A stretch of 53,951 nucleotides of DNA. Origin: Flavobacteriaceae bacterium (GTDB lineage Bacteria > Bacteroidota > Bacteroidia > Flavobacteriales > Flavobacteriaceae). The DNA lies in the NCBI GenBank assembly GCA_947488595.1, contig CANKZI010000019.1, forward strand, positions 1-53,951. Direction: 5' to 3'. The notes beneath the pieces are model-generated. The model had not been told where the DNA came from. It saw nothing but the letters and a program-made list of their open reading frames with translations, and ran no database searches. The position numbers were made by a program, and so were the translations under genes. Of this stretch, positions 36,260 to 44,252 are shown piece after piece (the first letter of the stretch is position 1; each line of letters opens with the position of its first letter).

Positions 36260-36592
36260 TTAACAACAGTTATTGTTTTTTGTATCCAAGTAAGTATCAA
36301 TATTTTGAAATAACGATTTGATTTTATCAAAACCAATAGGATCAATACAATAACAAATCGCATTACCTTCGATAGTACCTTTGATTAAGGCAGCGTTTTT
36401 TAGTACTGCCAAATGTTGCGATATTGTAGGTTGCGAAAGAGGTAATTCGTTTACGATATCTCCACAAATACAAGCATCCACTTTTATCAAATATTCGATA
36501 ATTGCAATTCGGGCCGGATGGCCTAGTGCTTTGGCTATCTCTGCAAGTTCGTTTTGTTGGATTGTAAACTGCGCTGTTTTCGTTGTTCCCAT
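36260..36592 (-). CDS. arsR: ArsR/SmtB family arsenic-responsive repressor
   Basis: A winged-helix repressor of 110 residues that would release DNA when arsenite binds. The fold is seen in ALGHPARIAIIEYLI, then DIVNELPLSQPTISQHLAVL as recognition helices. Cysteines at 41 and 43 (ACICGD) and 80 and 82 (ICYCID) and a C-terminal Cys-Cys pair (109-110) are candidate ligands. The frame opens upstream to 36757 with a hydrophobic, unconvincing extension, so I chose the ATG at 36592, directly downstream of a palindrome overlapping the promoter. It is the first gene of the operon arsR, DUF6428, phosphatase, exported phosphatase, arsB. Confidence 0.9.
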   Translation of the reverse strand: MGTTKTAQFTIQQNELAEIAKALGHPARIAIIEYLIKVDACICGDIVNELPLSQPTISQHLAVLKNAALIKGTIEGNAICYCIDPIGFDKIKSLFQNIDTYLDTKNNNCC

Positions 36593-36604
36593 TTCTGTAT
36601 TTGT

Positions 36605-36643
36605 ATATTGCAATATTACGATATAAAAAAATACAAACCACAA
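36605..36643 (-). promoter_or_regulatory. Probable promoter and ArsR operator
   Basis: ATATTGCAATAT (36605-36616) is a perfect 12-bp palindrome 13 bases before the arsR start codon. On the minus strand TAATATTG (36611-36618) is one mismatch from TAnnTTTG and overlaps the palindrome, and a TTG lies 22 bases upstream (36641-36643). This arrangement suits autoregulation, with ArsR bound over the -7 element. The rest of 36644-36881 holds nothing I can name. Confidence 0.45.
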
Positions 36644-36881
36644 GAATATAAAAAAAACGTACAATCTAAGTTGCATTGGTATCGTAGATTTGTAAAATGA
36701 GCCGCTTTGGTATATTGACCTTTCAAACTTCAAAAAATGTTTACCGCAGGTTCGCAAATTACAGTATGCACCAGTATCTAAAATTGGTGAATCTGCGGTT
36801 CATAACTTTTGAGTTGATTCAATTTGGCGGACTTTGAGTATTCAAAACCCAATTAATAGGATTACAGTGGATGGTTTAATT

Positions 36882-37691
36882 TTACAACTTACTTTCCGGC
36901 GGAAGCGCGATGTCTTTTTTCTTCTTATTTTTTGACATTTTCATATTCAGAACTTCAACCAAAAGCGAAAATGAAATGGCAAAATACAGATATCCTTTTG
37001 GAACTGTTGCAACCTGATTACCGAAGAAGGAAGCTCCGGCCAAATGGGCTGCTTCAGTAATCAACATAAATCCAATTAAAACCAAAAATGACAGCGCCAA
37101 AATTTGAATCGACGGGTGTTTGCTTACAAACGTTCCAACTGGAACCGCAAATTGCATCATTATCAAAACCGAAATAATTACCGCAGTAATCATAATATAT
37201 AAAGCGCCTTCGAGGCCAGTGGTCATTCCGACCGCAGTCAAAATACTGTCAAACGAGAACACGATGTCAATCAAAATAATCTGTACAATTACACTTCCAA
37301 AAGATTTGGCTGCGGTTTTTTTCAAGTGCTTTTCTTCTTCACCTTTCTCATCCACTTTTTCGCGAATTTCATTGGTACTTTTATACAATAGAAACAAGCC
37401 TCCTAGTAGTAATATCAAACTTTGACCAGTAATATTCATTGACACCCAACTCGTTTTAATTACAAACCAAGGTGCTTTCATTGCAATTAAAAAACTAATT
37501 CCGAACAAAAGAATGATTCGCATGAACATCGCCAAAAACATTCCGATTTTTGTCGCTCTTTTGCGTTGGGCTTCAGGCAATTTTCCAGTCGTAATCGATA
37601 TAAAAATAATGTTGTCAATTCCTAAAATGATTTCCAGAAAAGTCAATGTCAATAAGGCAATCCAAGCATTAGGATTTGTAAGTAATTCCAT
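36882..37691 (-). CDS. TerC family integral membrane protein
   Basis: The 269-residue protein has about seven membrane segments and the family markers LEIILGIDNIIFISI near the N-terminus and IVFSFDSILTAVGMT in the middle, which contain conserved acidic residues within membrane helices. A charged linker (KVDEKGEEEKHLKKTAAKSF) separates the halves, and the C-terminus is lysine-rich. TerC-like proteins are linked to metal (especially Mn) export and tellurium resistance, which would suit the neighbouring arsenic genes, although a separate transcript is likely because of the long spacer. Confidence 0.9.
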   Translation of the reverse strand: MELLTNPNAWIALLTLTFLEIILGIDNIIFISITTGKLPEAQRKRATKIGMFLAMFMRIILLFGISFLIAMKAPWFVIKTSWVSMNITGQSLILLLGGLFLLYKSTNEIREKVDEKGEEEKHLKKTAAKSFGSVIVQIILIDIVFSFDSILTAVGMTTGLEGALYIMITAVIISVLIMMQFAVPVGTFVSKHPSIQILALSFLVLIGFMLITEAAHLAGASFFGNQVATVPKGYLYFAISFSLLVEVLNMKMSKNKKKKDIALPPESKL

Positions 37692-37711
37692 TTTTATAAT
37701 TTGAAAGAGGT

Positions 37712-38092
37712 TTATTTATTTTCCGAAATCCGTTTAACAATTCCAATTTGCTTGCTGTTGCTGCCTACAATTCCGAATTCAAAGGTATAAGAATTTTTTG
37801 AGGTACTCAATATTTTCATGTGAATTGCCTTTTTTTCTTCCCTGTTTTTTGGATGCTTCTTCTGTAAAATATATTCGCAGTCATTCACCCATCGCACAAT
37901 CGAAGTATCGGTTTTTCCTTCAAAAGTCTCAATTTCAAGACTGTCACTACGTTCAAAAACCGTTATTTTTTTGATACTGTCTATTTCGAACTCAAATTCA
38001 AACTTTCCGGTTTTAAAATCTGTACATTGCCGTTCTTGATTGTAACAAGATAAAAGCGACAATCCAACACAAAGTAATATTAATTTTTTCAT
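37712..38092 (-). CDS. Lipoprotein of unknown function
   Basis: The 126-residue product begins MKKLILLCVGLSLLSCYNQE, a lipoprotein signal with Cys16 as the probable lipid-modified residue. The mature part is beta-rich with FKTGKFEFEFEIDSIKKITV and ends with GIVKRISENK. The ATG at 38092 opens the signal peptide; an upstream start at 38107 would add five residues. It lies 20 bases upstream of terC on the same strand. A homologous lipoprotein may carry wrong enzyme names in databases; nothing here suggests a topoisomerase or other enzyme. Confidence 0.7.
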   Translation of the reverse strand: MKKLILLCVGLSLLSCYNQERQCTDFKTGKFEFEFEIDSIKKITVFERSDSLEIETFEGKTDTSIVRWVNDCEYILQKKHPKNREEKKAIHMKILSTSKNSYTFEFGIVGSNSKQIGIVKRISENK

Positions 38093-38130
38093 CTTTTTTT
38101 TGGGCATTTTGTTTTGCTAATTCGTTTTTT

Positions 38131-38225
38131 AGGAGCATTTTTCCCGTTATTCTTTGCGACTCCTCACTGCGTTCCGGGCTTTTCACTACTACCTTTTTGT
38201 CAGCAGACAGGTCGGGGCTAGGCAT
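38131..38225 (+). repeat. Palindromic dispersed repeat, copy C
   Basis: It begins AGGAGCATTTTTCCCGTTAT and ends GTCGGGGCTA, matching the ends of the other copies (TTCCCGCTAT and CAGGGCTA). The centre CTCACTGCGTTCCGGGCTTT is unlike copies A and B. It lies in the 38093-38431 space upstream of the lipoprotein gene. The rest of that space (38226-38431) is AT-rich with no feature I can support. Confidence 0.6.
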
Positions 38226-38431
38226 TATTTTAAAAATTTACTTTAATCTTTTAATTTCGTAATCGGTAAAATGACAGATTGCTTTTTCTTAATAAAATTT
38301 GTCAAAATTATAAATTATCGAACCATTTTTAGGAATAGACAAACTTCACCACGCCCCACTTTTCAATATTTTAGCACAAAAAACAATTTACTTTTTTATA
38401 CGCTCTCGATAAGCCAAATGCACTTCCATAA

Positions 38432-39004
38432 TTATACAATTTTTATGTCATATTTCTCTAAAAGTCCAGCTATACCTTGCGTCGAAAATCTTGCTTTTTT
38501 CATCGGATTGTATTCGGGATCAATTGCATAATTATATGCAGACGTAAAATCGGCATTTGCCAAATTGGTAGCGTTAAAAACGGCGCGTTCCAAATTGCAG
38601 TTCTCAAATACCGCTTGGGTCAAATTGGCACCAACAAACGACACTTCTTTCATCACACAATTTTTAAAGATTGTTTTGGGCATCTTTTTATTCGAAAAAG
38701 AACAATAATCCATTATACAATCTTCAAAACTAACATCGAAAAGAAAATCATCACATTGGTGAAATTGTATGCCAAGTACTTTGCAGGTTTTGAAAGTAAC
38801 TGATTTAAAACCCGATTTGTTGACCATCATTAATCCCATATTGCATTCGATAAACGCGCAATCCATAAAGATTGTTCCAGAAAAATCGCAGTTTGAAAAA
38901 TCACAGTTGATGAAAGTACAACCGTCAAATTCTCTATCTGTAAGACGATTGCCCGTATGGTTTTCTCTTTCGAAAGTTTGGTGGATGTATATATAATCTT
39001 CCAT
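38432..39004 (-). CDS. Pentapeptide-repeat protein
   Basis: The 190-residue soluble protein is built of five-residue units with a central Phe or Leu, for example CTFINCDFSNCDFSGTIFMD, then later ANLTQAVFENCNLERAVFNA. Such units coil into a right-handed quadrilateral beta helix. Some family members protect gyrase from inhibitors, but nothing here shows that. It begins two bases after the stop of nothing upstream on its strand, and the DUF6095 gene precedes it by two bases, so these are co-transcribed with murQ and DUF6095. Confidence 0.85.
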   Translation of the reverse strand: MEDYIYIHQTFERENHTGNRLTDREFDGCTFINCDFSNCDFSGTIFMDCAFIECNMGLMMVNKSGFKSVTFKTCKVLGIQFHQCDDFLFDVSFEDCIMDYCSFSNKKMPKTIFKNCVMKEVSFVGANLTQAVFENCNLERAVFNATNLANADFTSAYNYAIDPEYNPMKKARFSTQGIAGLLEKYDIKIV

Positions 39005-39006
39005 TA

Positions 39007-39225
39007 TTAATCTTTAAGGCTACTGATGATTGTCATGATACCTTTAAAAATCAAAAGGATGCCTATGAAACCAATTAAAATTCCGACGCCGAGCAGCAAG
39101 GGAAACAAAGGCTGTTGTTTATTGATAAATGCAAAATGAATCACTGTAGGACCTATAAAAACTGCCGGTAAAGCCCAGGATAGATATTTAATTCCTCTGT
39201 TGAGTATCATTTTATTTGTTGGCAT
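39007..39225 (-). CDS. DUF6095-like small membrane protein
   Basis: The 72-residue product has two membrane segments (about residues 14-33 and 41-66) separated by NKQQPL. The N-terminal pattern NRGIKYLSWALPAVFIGPTV agrees with the flavobacterial family DUF6095 as I remember it. It lies five bases after murQ and two bases before the pentapeptide gene, all on the minus strand. The function is unknown. Confidence 0.75.
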   Translation of the reverse strand: MPTNKMILNRGIKYLSWALPAVFIGPTVIHFAFINKQQPLFPLLLGVGILIGFIGILLIFKGIMTIISSLKD

Positions 39226-39230
39226 TGTTT

Positions 39231-40043
39231 TTAATTTTTGTAGTTATCGATTGCTTTTCGTACGCTGCCATATTTTTTGAGCAATTCAGCTGCTTGCTGA
39301 TAAGAAACTTCAATTTCTAGCTGAATCATTTTTATGCCGCGATCGACCAGTTTGTCATTGCTTAGTTGCATGTCAACCATTTTGTTGCCTTTGACTTTAC
39401 CAAGTTGTATCATGGTGGCTGTCGAAATCATATTCAACACCAGTTTTTGAGCTGTTCCTGCTTTCATTCGGGAACTTCCGGTAACAAATTCTGGACCGAC
39501 AACCACTTCGATTGGTAATTTTGAGGTTATCGAAATCGGACTTGCAGCATTGCAAGTAATACTTGCGGTAAGAATATTATTTTCGTTGCATTTACTAAGG
39601 CCACCAATAACATAAGGCGTTGTTCCCGATGCGGCAATCCCAATTACGACATCATTTTTGTTGATATGATGTTGTTGCAAATCCAGCCAAGCTTGTGTGG
39701 TATTGTCTTCGGCATTTTCTACGGCACGACGAATGGCTTGGTCACCACCAGCAATAATTCCGTTAACCAAATCAAAAGCAACGCCAAAAGTAGGCGGACA
39801 TTCAGACGCATCAACAATGCCCAATCGGCCTGATGTGCCAGCACCGATATAAAAAAGACGGCCTCCTAGTTTTAGTTTTTTTACAACCTCGGTTACTACA
39901 ATTTCGATTTGCGGCAACGCTTGTTGAACGGCGACTGCCACAGTTTGGTCTTCTTTATTGATATTAAAAAGCAACTCTTGAACCGACATTTGTTCGAGAT
40001 GTTGGTATTTGGAAGATTGTTCGGTGGTTTTTATGAAAGTCAT
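39231..40043 (-). CDS. murQ: N-acetylmuramic acid 6-phosphate etherase
   Basis: MurQ cleaves the lactyl ether of MurNAc-6-phosphate during peptidoglycan recycling, giving GlcNAc-6-phosphate and lactate. The 270-residue protein has an SIS sugar-isomerase fold with GAGTSGRLGIVDASECPPTF around residues 63-82 and the second signature VTGSSRMKAGTAQKLVLNMI. The length is slightly shorter than the E. coli enzyme but normal for Bacteroidota. It is probably the first gene of a transcript with DUF6095 and the pentapeptide gene. Confidence 0.95.
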   Translation of the reverse strand: MTFIKTTEQSSKYQHLEQMSVQELLFNINKEDQTVAVAVQQALPQIEIVVTEVVKKLKLGGRLFYIGAGTSGRLGIVDASECPPTFGVAFDLVNGIIAGGDQAIRRAVENAEDNTTQAWLDLQQHHINKNDVVIGIAASGTTPYVIGGLSKCNENNILTASITCNAASPISITSKLPIEVVVGPEFVTGSSRMKAGTAQKLVLNMISTATMIQLGKVKGNKMVDMQLSNDKLVDRGIKMIQLEIEVSYQQAAELLKKYGSVRKAIDNYKN

Positions 40044-40107
40044 TTGGATTTCTAGATTTGTTGGATTTGCAAATAAAAAATGGAGACAAAGTTAAGCGAT
40101 TGTTCTA

Positions 40108-40560
40108 CTAAACTCGCACCGAATCAGGCACCAACATTTGGTATTCGCCACCATTTCTTATCACATCACGCACAATGCTCGAACTGATGTAGGATGTTTT
40201 TGCAGCAGTTAATAAAAAAACGGTTTCAATTTTTGACAATCGCCTGTTGGTGTGAGCAATTGCTTTTTCGAATTCAAAATCTGCTGGATTTCGAAGACCA
40301 CGCAAAATGAAATGGGCTTTTATTTTTTTGCAAAAATCAATGGTTAATCCTTCATAAGTAACAACCGAAACCGACGGTTCATCGGCAAAAGCTTCGGCTA
40401 TAAAACGTTGTCTTTGTTCTAATGAAAACATGTACTTTTTTTCGGCATTGACACCAATCGCAACAATAATTTCGTCAAAAAGCGGAATGCTTCTTTTGAT
40501 AATATCATAATGGCCTAACGTAATTGGATCAAAAGAACCGGGAAATACTGCTTTTCTCAT
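40108..40560 (-). CDS. coaD: Phosphopantetheine adenylyltransferase
   Basis: CoaD adenylates 4'-phosphopantetheine, the fourth step of CoA synthesis. The 150-residue protein starts MRKAVFPGSFDPITLGHYDI, which has the TxGH nucleotidyltransferase motif at residues 14-17. It also has the RGLRNPADFEFE segment and the ISSSIVRDVI motif. The ATG at 40560 is preferred over an in-frame ATG at 40581, because the promoter core lies at 40579-40586. The gene is monocistronic. Confidence 0.96.
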   Translation of the reverse strand: MRKAVFPGSFDPITLGHYDIIKRSIPLFDEIIVAIGVNAEKKYMFSLEQRQRFIAEAFADEPSVSVVTYEGLTIDFCKKIKAHFILRGLRNPADFEFEKAIAHTNRRLSKIETVFLLTAAKTSYISSSIVRDVIRNGGEYQMLVPDSVRV

Positions 40561-40578
40561 TTTATTGTGATTGGTATT

Positions 40579-40607
40579 CAAAATTATAAATTAATTACGA
40601 TTATCAA
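40579..40607 (-). promoter_or_regulatory. Promoter of coaD
   Basis: On the minus strand TTG (40605-40607) and TAATTTTG (40579-40586) are separated by 18 bases, matching TTG-N17-23-TAnnTTTG. The start codon is about 19 bases downstream. This position argues against a coding ORF in 40584-40790. The 40608-40868 stretch shows nothing else. Confidence 0.6.
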
Positions 40608-40868
40608 GTGATTCGAAGTTTTTTTATTGTGATCACCGATTCGTACTTTTCGCATACTGTAATACTTGCAGTTCCTTAATGTTACAAAAGGGCATTTTCC
40701 AAAAAGCAAAAATATAAAATCCGTTTTGCGGCAATATTTTTCTTTTTTGTTTATCGTACTTTTGACCAAAAAGGGCAAATCAAGCTTCATTTCTTAACCT
40801 TCATAAAAAACCTTGCTCTTGGTTTCCTGAAAAGAATTCATTACCATTTCAATAATTCTTTACTACTA

Positions 40869-41846
40869 TTAATTATTTTCCAATGCCAATTCGATGGCGT
40901 TGGTAAACAAATCGACTAATGAAATACCTGCTGCTTTGGCTTGTTGCGGAATCAAACTTTCGGTTGTTAATCCAGGTATCGTGTTCATCTCTAGCATAAA
41001 AGGTTCGCCATCGACAATAATAAATTCGCTTCTAGAAAAACCTTTCATTTTTAATATTTCATAAGCACGTTGCGCAATCGCACTGACTTTTTGGGTCATT
41101 TCGGGTGTAATTCGCGCTGGCGTAATTTCTTGTGATTTACCTAAGTATTTGGCTTCATAATCAAAAAAATCATTTTCAGAAACAATTTCGGTAATAGGCA
41201 AAACGGTTATTTTTCCTTTATAATTGATGACGCCAACTGAAACTTCTGTGCCATCGAGGAAACTTTCAATGATAATTTCGTTGTCTTCTTTATAGGCGAT
41301 TTCGATAGCAATTGGCAATTCGGCTTCGGTTTTTACCTTCGAAATTCCGAAACTTGATCCCGATTTATTTGGTTTTACAAAACAAGGCAATCCAACTTTT
41401 TCAACAATTGCGGTGGTATTGATACTATCGCCTTTATTGAGATAATAAGAGGTGGCTGTTTTGATGCCGTACGGTTTTAAAACCGAAAGCAAATCGCGTT
41501 TGTTGAAAGTCAGTGCCGCTTGATAATAATCGCACGAGGTTTGCGGAAGGCCAAGTAATTCAAAATAGGCTTGTAGCAATCCGTCTTCGCCAGGTGTGCC
41601 GTGAATGGCATTGAAAACGACATCAAAAGTGATTTTTTTGGCACCGACAGTTACCGAAAAATCGTTTTTATCGATTGGAAATTCAGCGTTATTTGTGTCA
41701 ACATAGACCCATTTTTCTTTAAAAACATGAATGCGATACGGATTGTATTTTGTTTTGTCGAGCGTTTCAAACACCACATTACCACTGATTAAAGAGATTT
41801 TGTATTCGCTGGAATAACCGCCCATGATGATGGCAATGTTTTTCAT
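40869..41846 (-). CDS. ddl: D-alanine--D-alanine ligase
   Basis: Ddl joins two D-Ala for peptidoglycan precursors using ATP. The 325-residue protein starts MKNIAIIMGGYSSEYKISLI and has the ATP-grasp fold: the FNAIHGTPGEDGLLQAYFEL segment, then PCFVKPNKSGSSFGISKV as the ATP-binding loop, and FMLEMNTIPGLTTESL with the metal-binding Glu and Asn. The PASTA gene is divergent with a repeat between them. Confidence 0.96.
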   Translation of the reverse strand: MKNIAIIMGGYSSEYKISLISGNVVFETLDKTKYNPYRIHVFKEKWVYVDTNNAEFPIDKNDFSVTVGAKKITFDVVFNAIHGTPGEDGLLQAYFELLGLPQTSCDYYQAALTFNKRDLLSVLKPYGIKTATSYYLNKGDSINTTAIVEKVGLPCFVKPNKSGSSFGISKVKTEAELPIAIEIAYKEDNEIIIESFLDGTEVSVGVINYKGKITVLPITEIVSENDFFDYEAKYLGKSQEITPARITPEMTQKVSAIAQRAYEILKMKGFSRSEFIIVDGEPFMLEMNTIPGLTTESLIPQQAKAAGISLVDLFTNAIELALENN

Positions 41847-41874
41847 TTGTTGATTTTAGTTGTTATGAAAACGA

Positions 41875-41960
41875 ATGCCCTAGCCCTGATAGCAGTGAAA
41901 ATCCTTTTTGGGCGGCGTTCGACCGAAAAGATTGTAACGGATAGCAGGATGGGCTTCTGG
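41875..41960 (-). repeat. Palindromic dispersed repeat, copy A (between ddl and the PASTA gene)
   Basis: On the plus strand it begins with ATGCCCTAGCCCTGATAGCA and ends GGATAGCAGGATGGGCTTCT. In the reverse direction these ends match the starts and ends of copies B, C and D (CCTGCTATCCGTTACAA and TTTTCACTGCTATCAGGGCT). A possible ddl promoter on the minus strand (TAATTTTG at 41974-41981) lies upstream of it, so the repeat could be part of the ddl leader. Confidence 0.65.
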
Positions 41961-42018
41961 AAAAAAGCTGTAACAAAATTATCATTTTTTTTCAAACCAA
42001 AAGCCTTTAGTATTTTTA

Positions 42019-42026
42019 TATCTTTG
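42019..42026 (+). promoter_or_regulatory. Promoter core of the PASTA gene (TATCTTTG)
   Basis: TATCTTTG fits TAnnTTTG, 17 bases before the ATG at 42043. No clear -33 element was found. Confidence 0.45.
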
Positions 42027-42042
42027 CCAAAATTGATTTTAT

Positions 42043-42639
42043 ATGAGTTTACGCAATTATCTGTCGAGTAAAGTTTTTTTTACGCAATTGGCGATTGCCT
42101 TTGCTATCATTTTTGTTCTGGGCTTTTTGTTGTTGCAATGGATTAGTTTTACGACCAATCACGGGCAAGAAATTACGGTGCCAAGTTTGAGTAAAATGAC
42201 GGTAGAGCAAGCCGAAGAAAAGTTGGATGACCTTGATTTGGATTATATTTTGCTTGATACGGTTGATTATGATGCCGACTATCCAAAGTTTTCAGTTGTG
42301 AAACAAGACCCGCTGGCTGGTGCAAAAGTGAAAGAAGGGCGAAAGATATACCTCAAAATCAATTCGAGTGGCTATACTTCAGTACGGATTCCGAATTTGA
42401 TTGAGCAAACAATGCGTCAAGCCGAACCTACTTTGTTATCTATAGGTTTGGTTTTGGGCGAAATTACATACAAACCATATCTCGGAAAAGACATGGTTTT
42501 GGAAATGAAGCAGAACGGTAAACTTTTGAAACCAGGTGACAAAGTGCTGAAAGCTTCAAAAATTGACCTTGTTTTGGGCGATGGAAAAGTAGGATTCGAA
42601 GAAGAAATTGACCAGGAAGCAACAGATAGTGTAGAATAA
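42043..42639 (+). CDS. PASTA-domain membrane protein
   Basis: The 198-residue protein has one N-terminal membrane helix (about residues 12-33), then two or three PASTA domains (one with VPSLSKMTVEQAEEKLDDLD, one with VRIPNLIEQTMRQAEPTLLS) and an acidic C-terminus. PASTA domains bind muropeptides or beta-lactams and are usually fused to kinases or penicillin-binding proteins. Here the protein stands alone, as in many Bacteroidota. The stop codon overlaps the start of the next gene (TAATG). It is divergent from ddl, in keeping with a cell-wall role. Confidence 0.88.
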   Translation: MSLRNYLSSKVFFTQLAIAFAIIFVLGFLLLQWISFTTNHGQEITVPSLSKMTVEQAEEKLDDLDLDYILLDTVDYDADYPKFSVVKQDPLAGAKVKEGRKIYLKINSSGYTSVRIPNLIEQTMRQAEPTLLSIGLVLGEITYKPYLGKDMVLEMKQNGKLLKPGDKVLKASKIDLVLGDGKVGFEEEIDQEATDSVE

Positions 42640-43682
42640 TGAATACCAACAACGCACCCGAAACCGAACCTGAAGACGATTTATTTGAGCATTTTAGATT
42701 TGAAGTGCCCAAAGGGCAATTGTTGTTGCGAATTGACAAGTTTTTGATGAATTTGATTCAGAATGCGACACGAAACAAGATACAAAATGCGGCCTCTAAC
42801 GGCGATATTTATGTGAATAATGTTCCCGTAAAATCAAATTATAAAGTCAAGCCGCTCGACGTGGTTACAATAATGTTGTCGCATCCGCCTTATGAGAATA
42901 GGATCGATCCAGAAAACATTCCGCTAGACATTGTATATGAAGATGCTGCCTTGTTGTTGATTAATAAATCGCCGGGCATGGTCGTTCATCCTGGTCATGG
43001 CAATTATACCGGAACTTTGGTCAATGCGTTGGCCTATCATTTTGAAAACCTGCCGATGAACAGCAGCGAACGTCCGGGATTGGTGCATCGGATTGACAAA
43101 GATACTTCGGGACTTTTGGTGATTGCCAAAACCGAAGCGGCGATGACCCATTTGGCCAAACAGTTTGAAGCCAAAACTTCGGAACGCGAATACATTGCAT
43201 TGGTTTGGGGTAACGTGAAAGAAGACGAAGGCACGATTGAAGGCAATATAGCACGCCACGTAAAAGACCGCATGCAGATGGCGGTTTTTGAAGATCCCGA
43301 AATTGGCAAACCTGCCATTACACATTACAAGGTCTTGGAACGTTTTGGATACGTTACGTTGGTTTCTTGTGTTCTCGAAACCGGCCGTACTCACCAGATT
43401 CGCGTCCACATGAAACACATAGGTCATCCGCTGTTCAATGACGAGCGTTATGGCGGCCATTTGATTTTGAAAGGAACGACTTTTACCAAATACAAACAGT
43501 TTATTGACAATTGTTTTAAAGCGTTACCAAGGCAAGCACTTCATGCCAAGACACTTGGTTTCGTTCATCCCACTACTGCCGAAATGATGCGTTTTGATAC
43601 CGAGATTCCGCAAGACATGCAAGACGTTATTGAGAAATGGCGCAATTATAGCAACTCGCACGAAGTGGCGGAGGAAGCATAG
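42639..43682 (+). CDS. RluA-family pseudouridine synthase (RluD-like)
   Basis: The 347-residue enzyme isomerises uridines in 23S rRNA. An N-terminal S4-like RNA-binding domain (about residues 27-80) comes first. The catalytic domain has GLVHRIDKDTSGLLVIAKT with catalytic Asp153, followed by the GRTHQIRVHMKHIGHPLFND signature. Translation is coupled to the PASTA gene by a one-base overlap. The RluD-type assignment rests on length and S4 domain and not on a site-specific test. Confidence 0.92.
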   Translation: MNTNNAPETEPEDDLFEHFRFEVPKGQLLLRIDKFLMNLIQNATRNKIQNAASNGDIYVNNVPVKSNYKVKPLDVVTIMLSHPPYENRIDPENIPLDIVYEDAALLLINKSPGMVVHPGHGNYTGTLVNALAYHFENLPMNSSERPGLVHRIDKDTSGLLVIAKTEAAMTHLAKQFEAKTSEREYIALVWGNVKEDEGTIEGNIARHVKDRMQMAVFEDPEIGKPAITHYKVLERFGYVTLVSCVLETGRTHQIRVHMKHIGHPLFNDERYGGHLILKGTTFTKYKQFIDNCFKALPRQALHAKTLGFVHPTTAEMMRFDTEIPQDMQDVIEKWRNYSNSHEVAEEA

Positions 43683-43698
43683 TTTATTATAGAAAATT

Positions 43699-43740
43699 CA
43701 CAAATGCACTAATTTAAAATAAATATTTACTGCATTTGTG
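43699..43740 (+). other. Stem-loop after the pseudouridine synthase
   Basis: CACAAATGCA (43699-43708) and TGCATTTGTG (43731-43740) are perfectly complementary around a 22-base AT-rich loop, 16 bases after the stop codon. There is no T-run behind it, so it may be a processing or attenuating hairpin and not a classical terminator. Confidence 0.4.
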
Positions 43741-43783
43741 GATTTAAAACAGAACAATTTATTGCTTTATTCTTCTTCTGGCA

Positions 43784-43994
43784 AATCCAGTCAAAAACCT
43801 GTTGAACATCGATACGAAATCTAGAATTGAAGTTCATGCAATAACTATATACTATCAATTTGGGCAAGTATTGATTGCAATTCCAAATCCTAAAAACTTG
43901 AAGCGGTTGATGTTTCTAGCTTGAAAACAGGTAACTATTTATTAAAAATAACTTCCGAAAAAGGAGTGCTTCCGAAAAGTTTATAAAGCAGTAA
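43784..43994 (+). pseudogene. Remnant of a T9SS type A sorting domain
   Basis: Three successive frames join to give a near-perfect Por/T9SS C-terminal domain: NPVKNLLNIDTKSRIE and TIYYQFGQVLIAIPNPKNL in the first (43784-43900), AVDVSSLKTGNYLLKITSEK in the second (from 43903), and ASEKFIKQ-stop in the third (43968-43994). One-base deletions near 43901-43903 and 43967-43968 separate them. The final KFIKQ is the usual end of type A sorting domains. The N-terminal cargo is not present nearby, so only the tail of a former secreted protein remains. A terminator follows at 44022. Confidence 0.85.
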
Positions 43995-44021
43995 CTTTTT
44001 TTATGGTTATATCCAACATTA

Positions 44022-44053
44022 AATGCCTTGAAAATTCAAGGCATTATTTTTTT
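44022..44053 (+). terminator. Intrinsic terminator of the dead T9SS-cargo gene
   Basis: AATGCCTTG and CAAGGCATT form a perfect 9-bp stem around a six-base loop, followed by seven T at 44047-44053. It has outlived the gene it once served. Confidence 0.75.
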
Positions 44054-44252
44054 CTTTTATCCTTCGTCCGGATTGGTATAGTAAATACGGCAAATTTTTA
44101 TTATTTTTAACGCTTGCCAATCAAATTTTAACACATGAATCTCAAGTAAATGCTGGACGAAAAAGCTATAAAAGTAATTTTTAGTGCAAATGAATTTTTT
44201 TAGAAGGCACACAGCGATCAACGAGGATGCTAACTTCATTTGATAAAAATAA

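Noticed and set aside
36687..36694. TAGATTTG on the plus strand upstream of arsR
   Set aside because: It fits the promoter consensus but points toward convergent genes with no plus-strand ORF behind it; chance occurrence in AT-rich DNA is likely.
40584..40790. Open frame of 68 codons between ddl and coaD on the minus strand
   Set aside because: It overlaps the coaD promoter at 40579-40607, has no recognisable domain and unlikely composition.
43021..43460. Long minus-strand frames opposite the pseudouridine synthase
   Set aside because: They are antisense shadows of a gene with clear catalytic motifs.
44057..44239. Open frame of 60 codons on the minus strand beyond the terminator of the phosphatase gene
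   Set aside because: It has no ribosome binding site, no neighbour context and no recognisable family, and it lies downstream of a terminator on the same strand.
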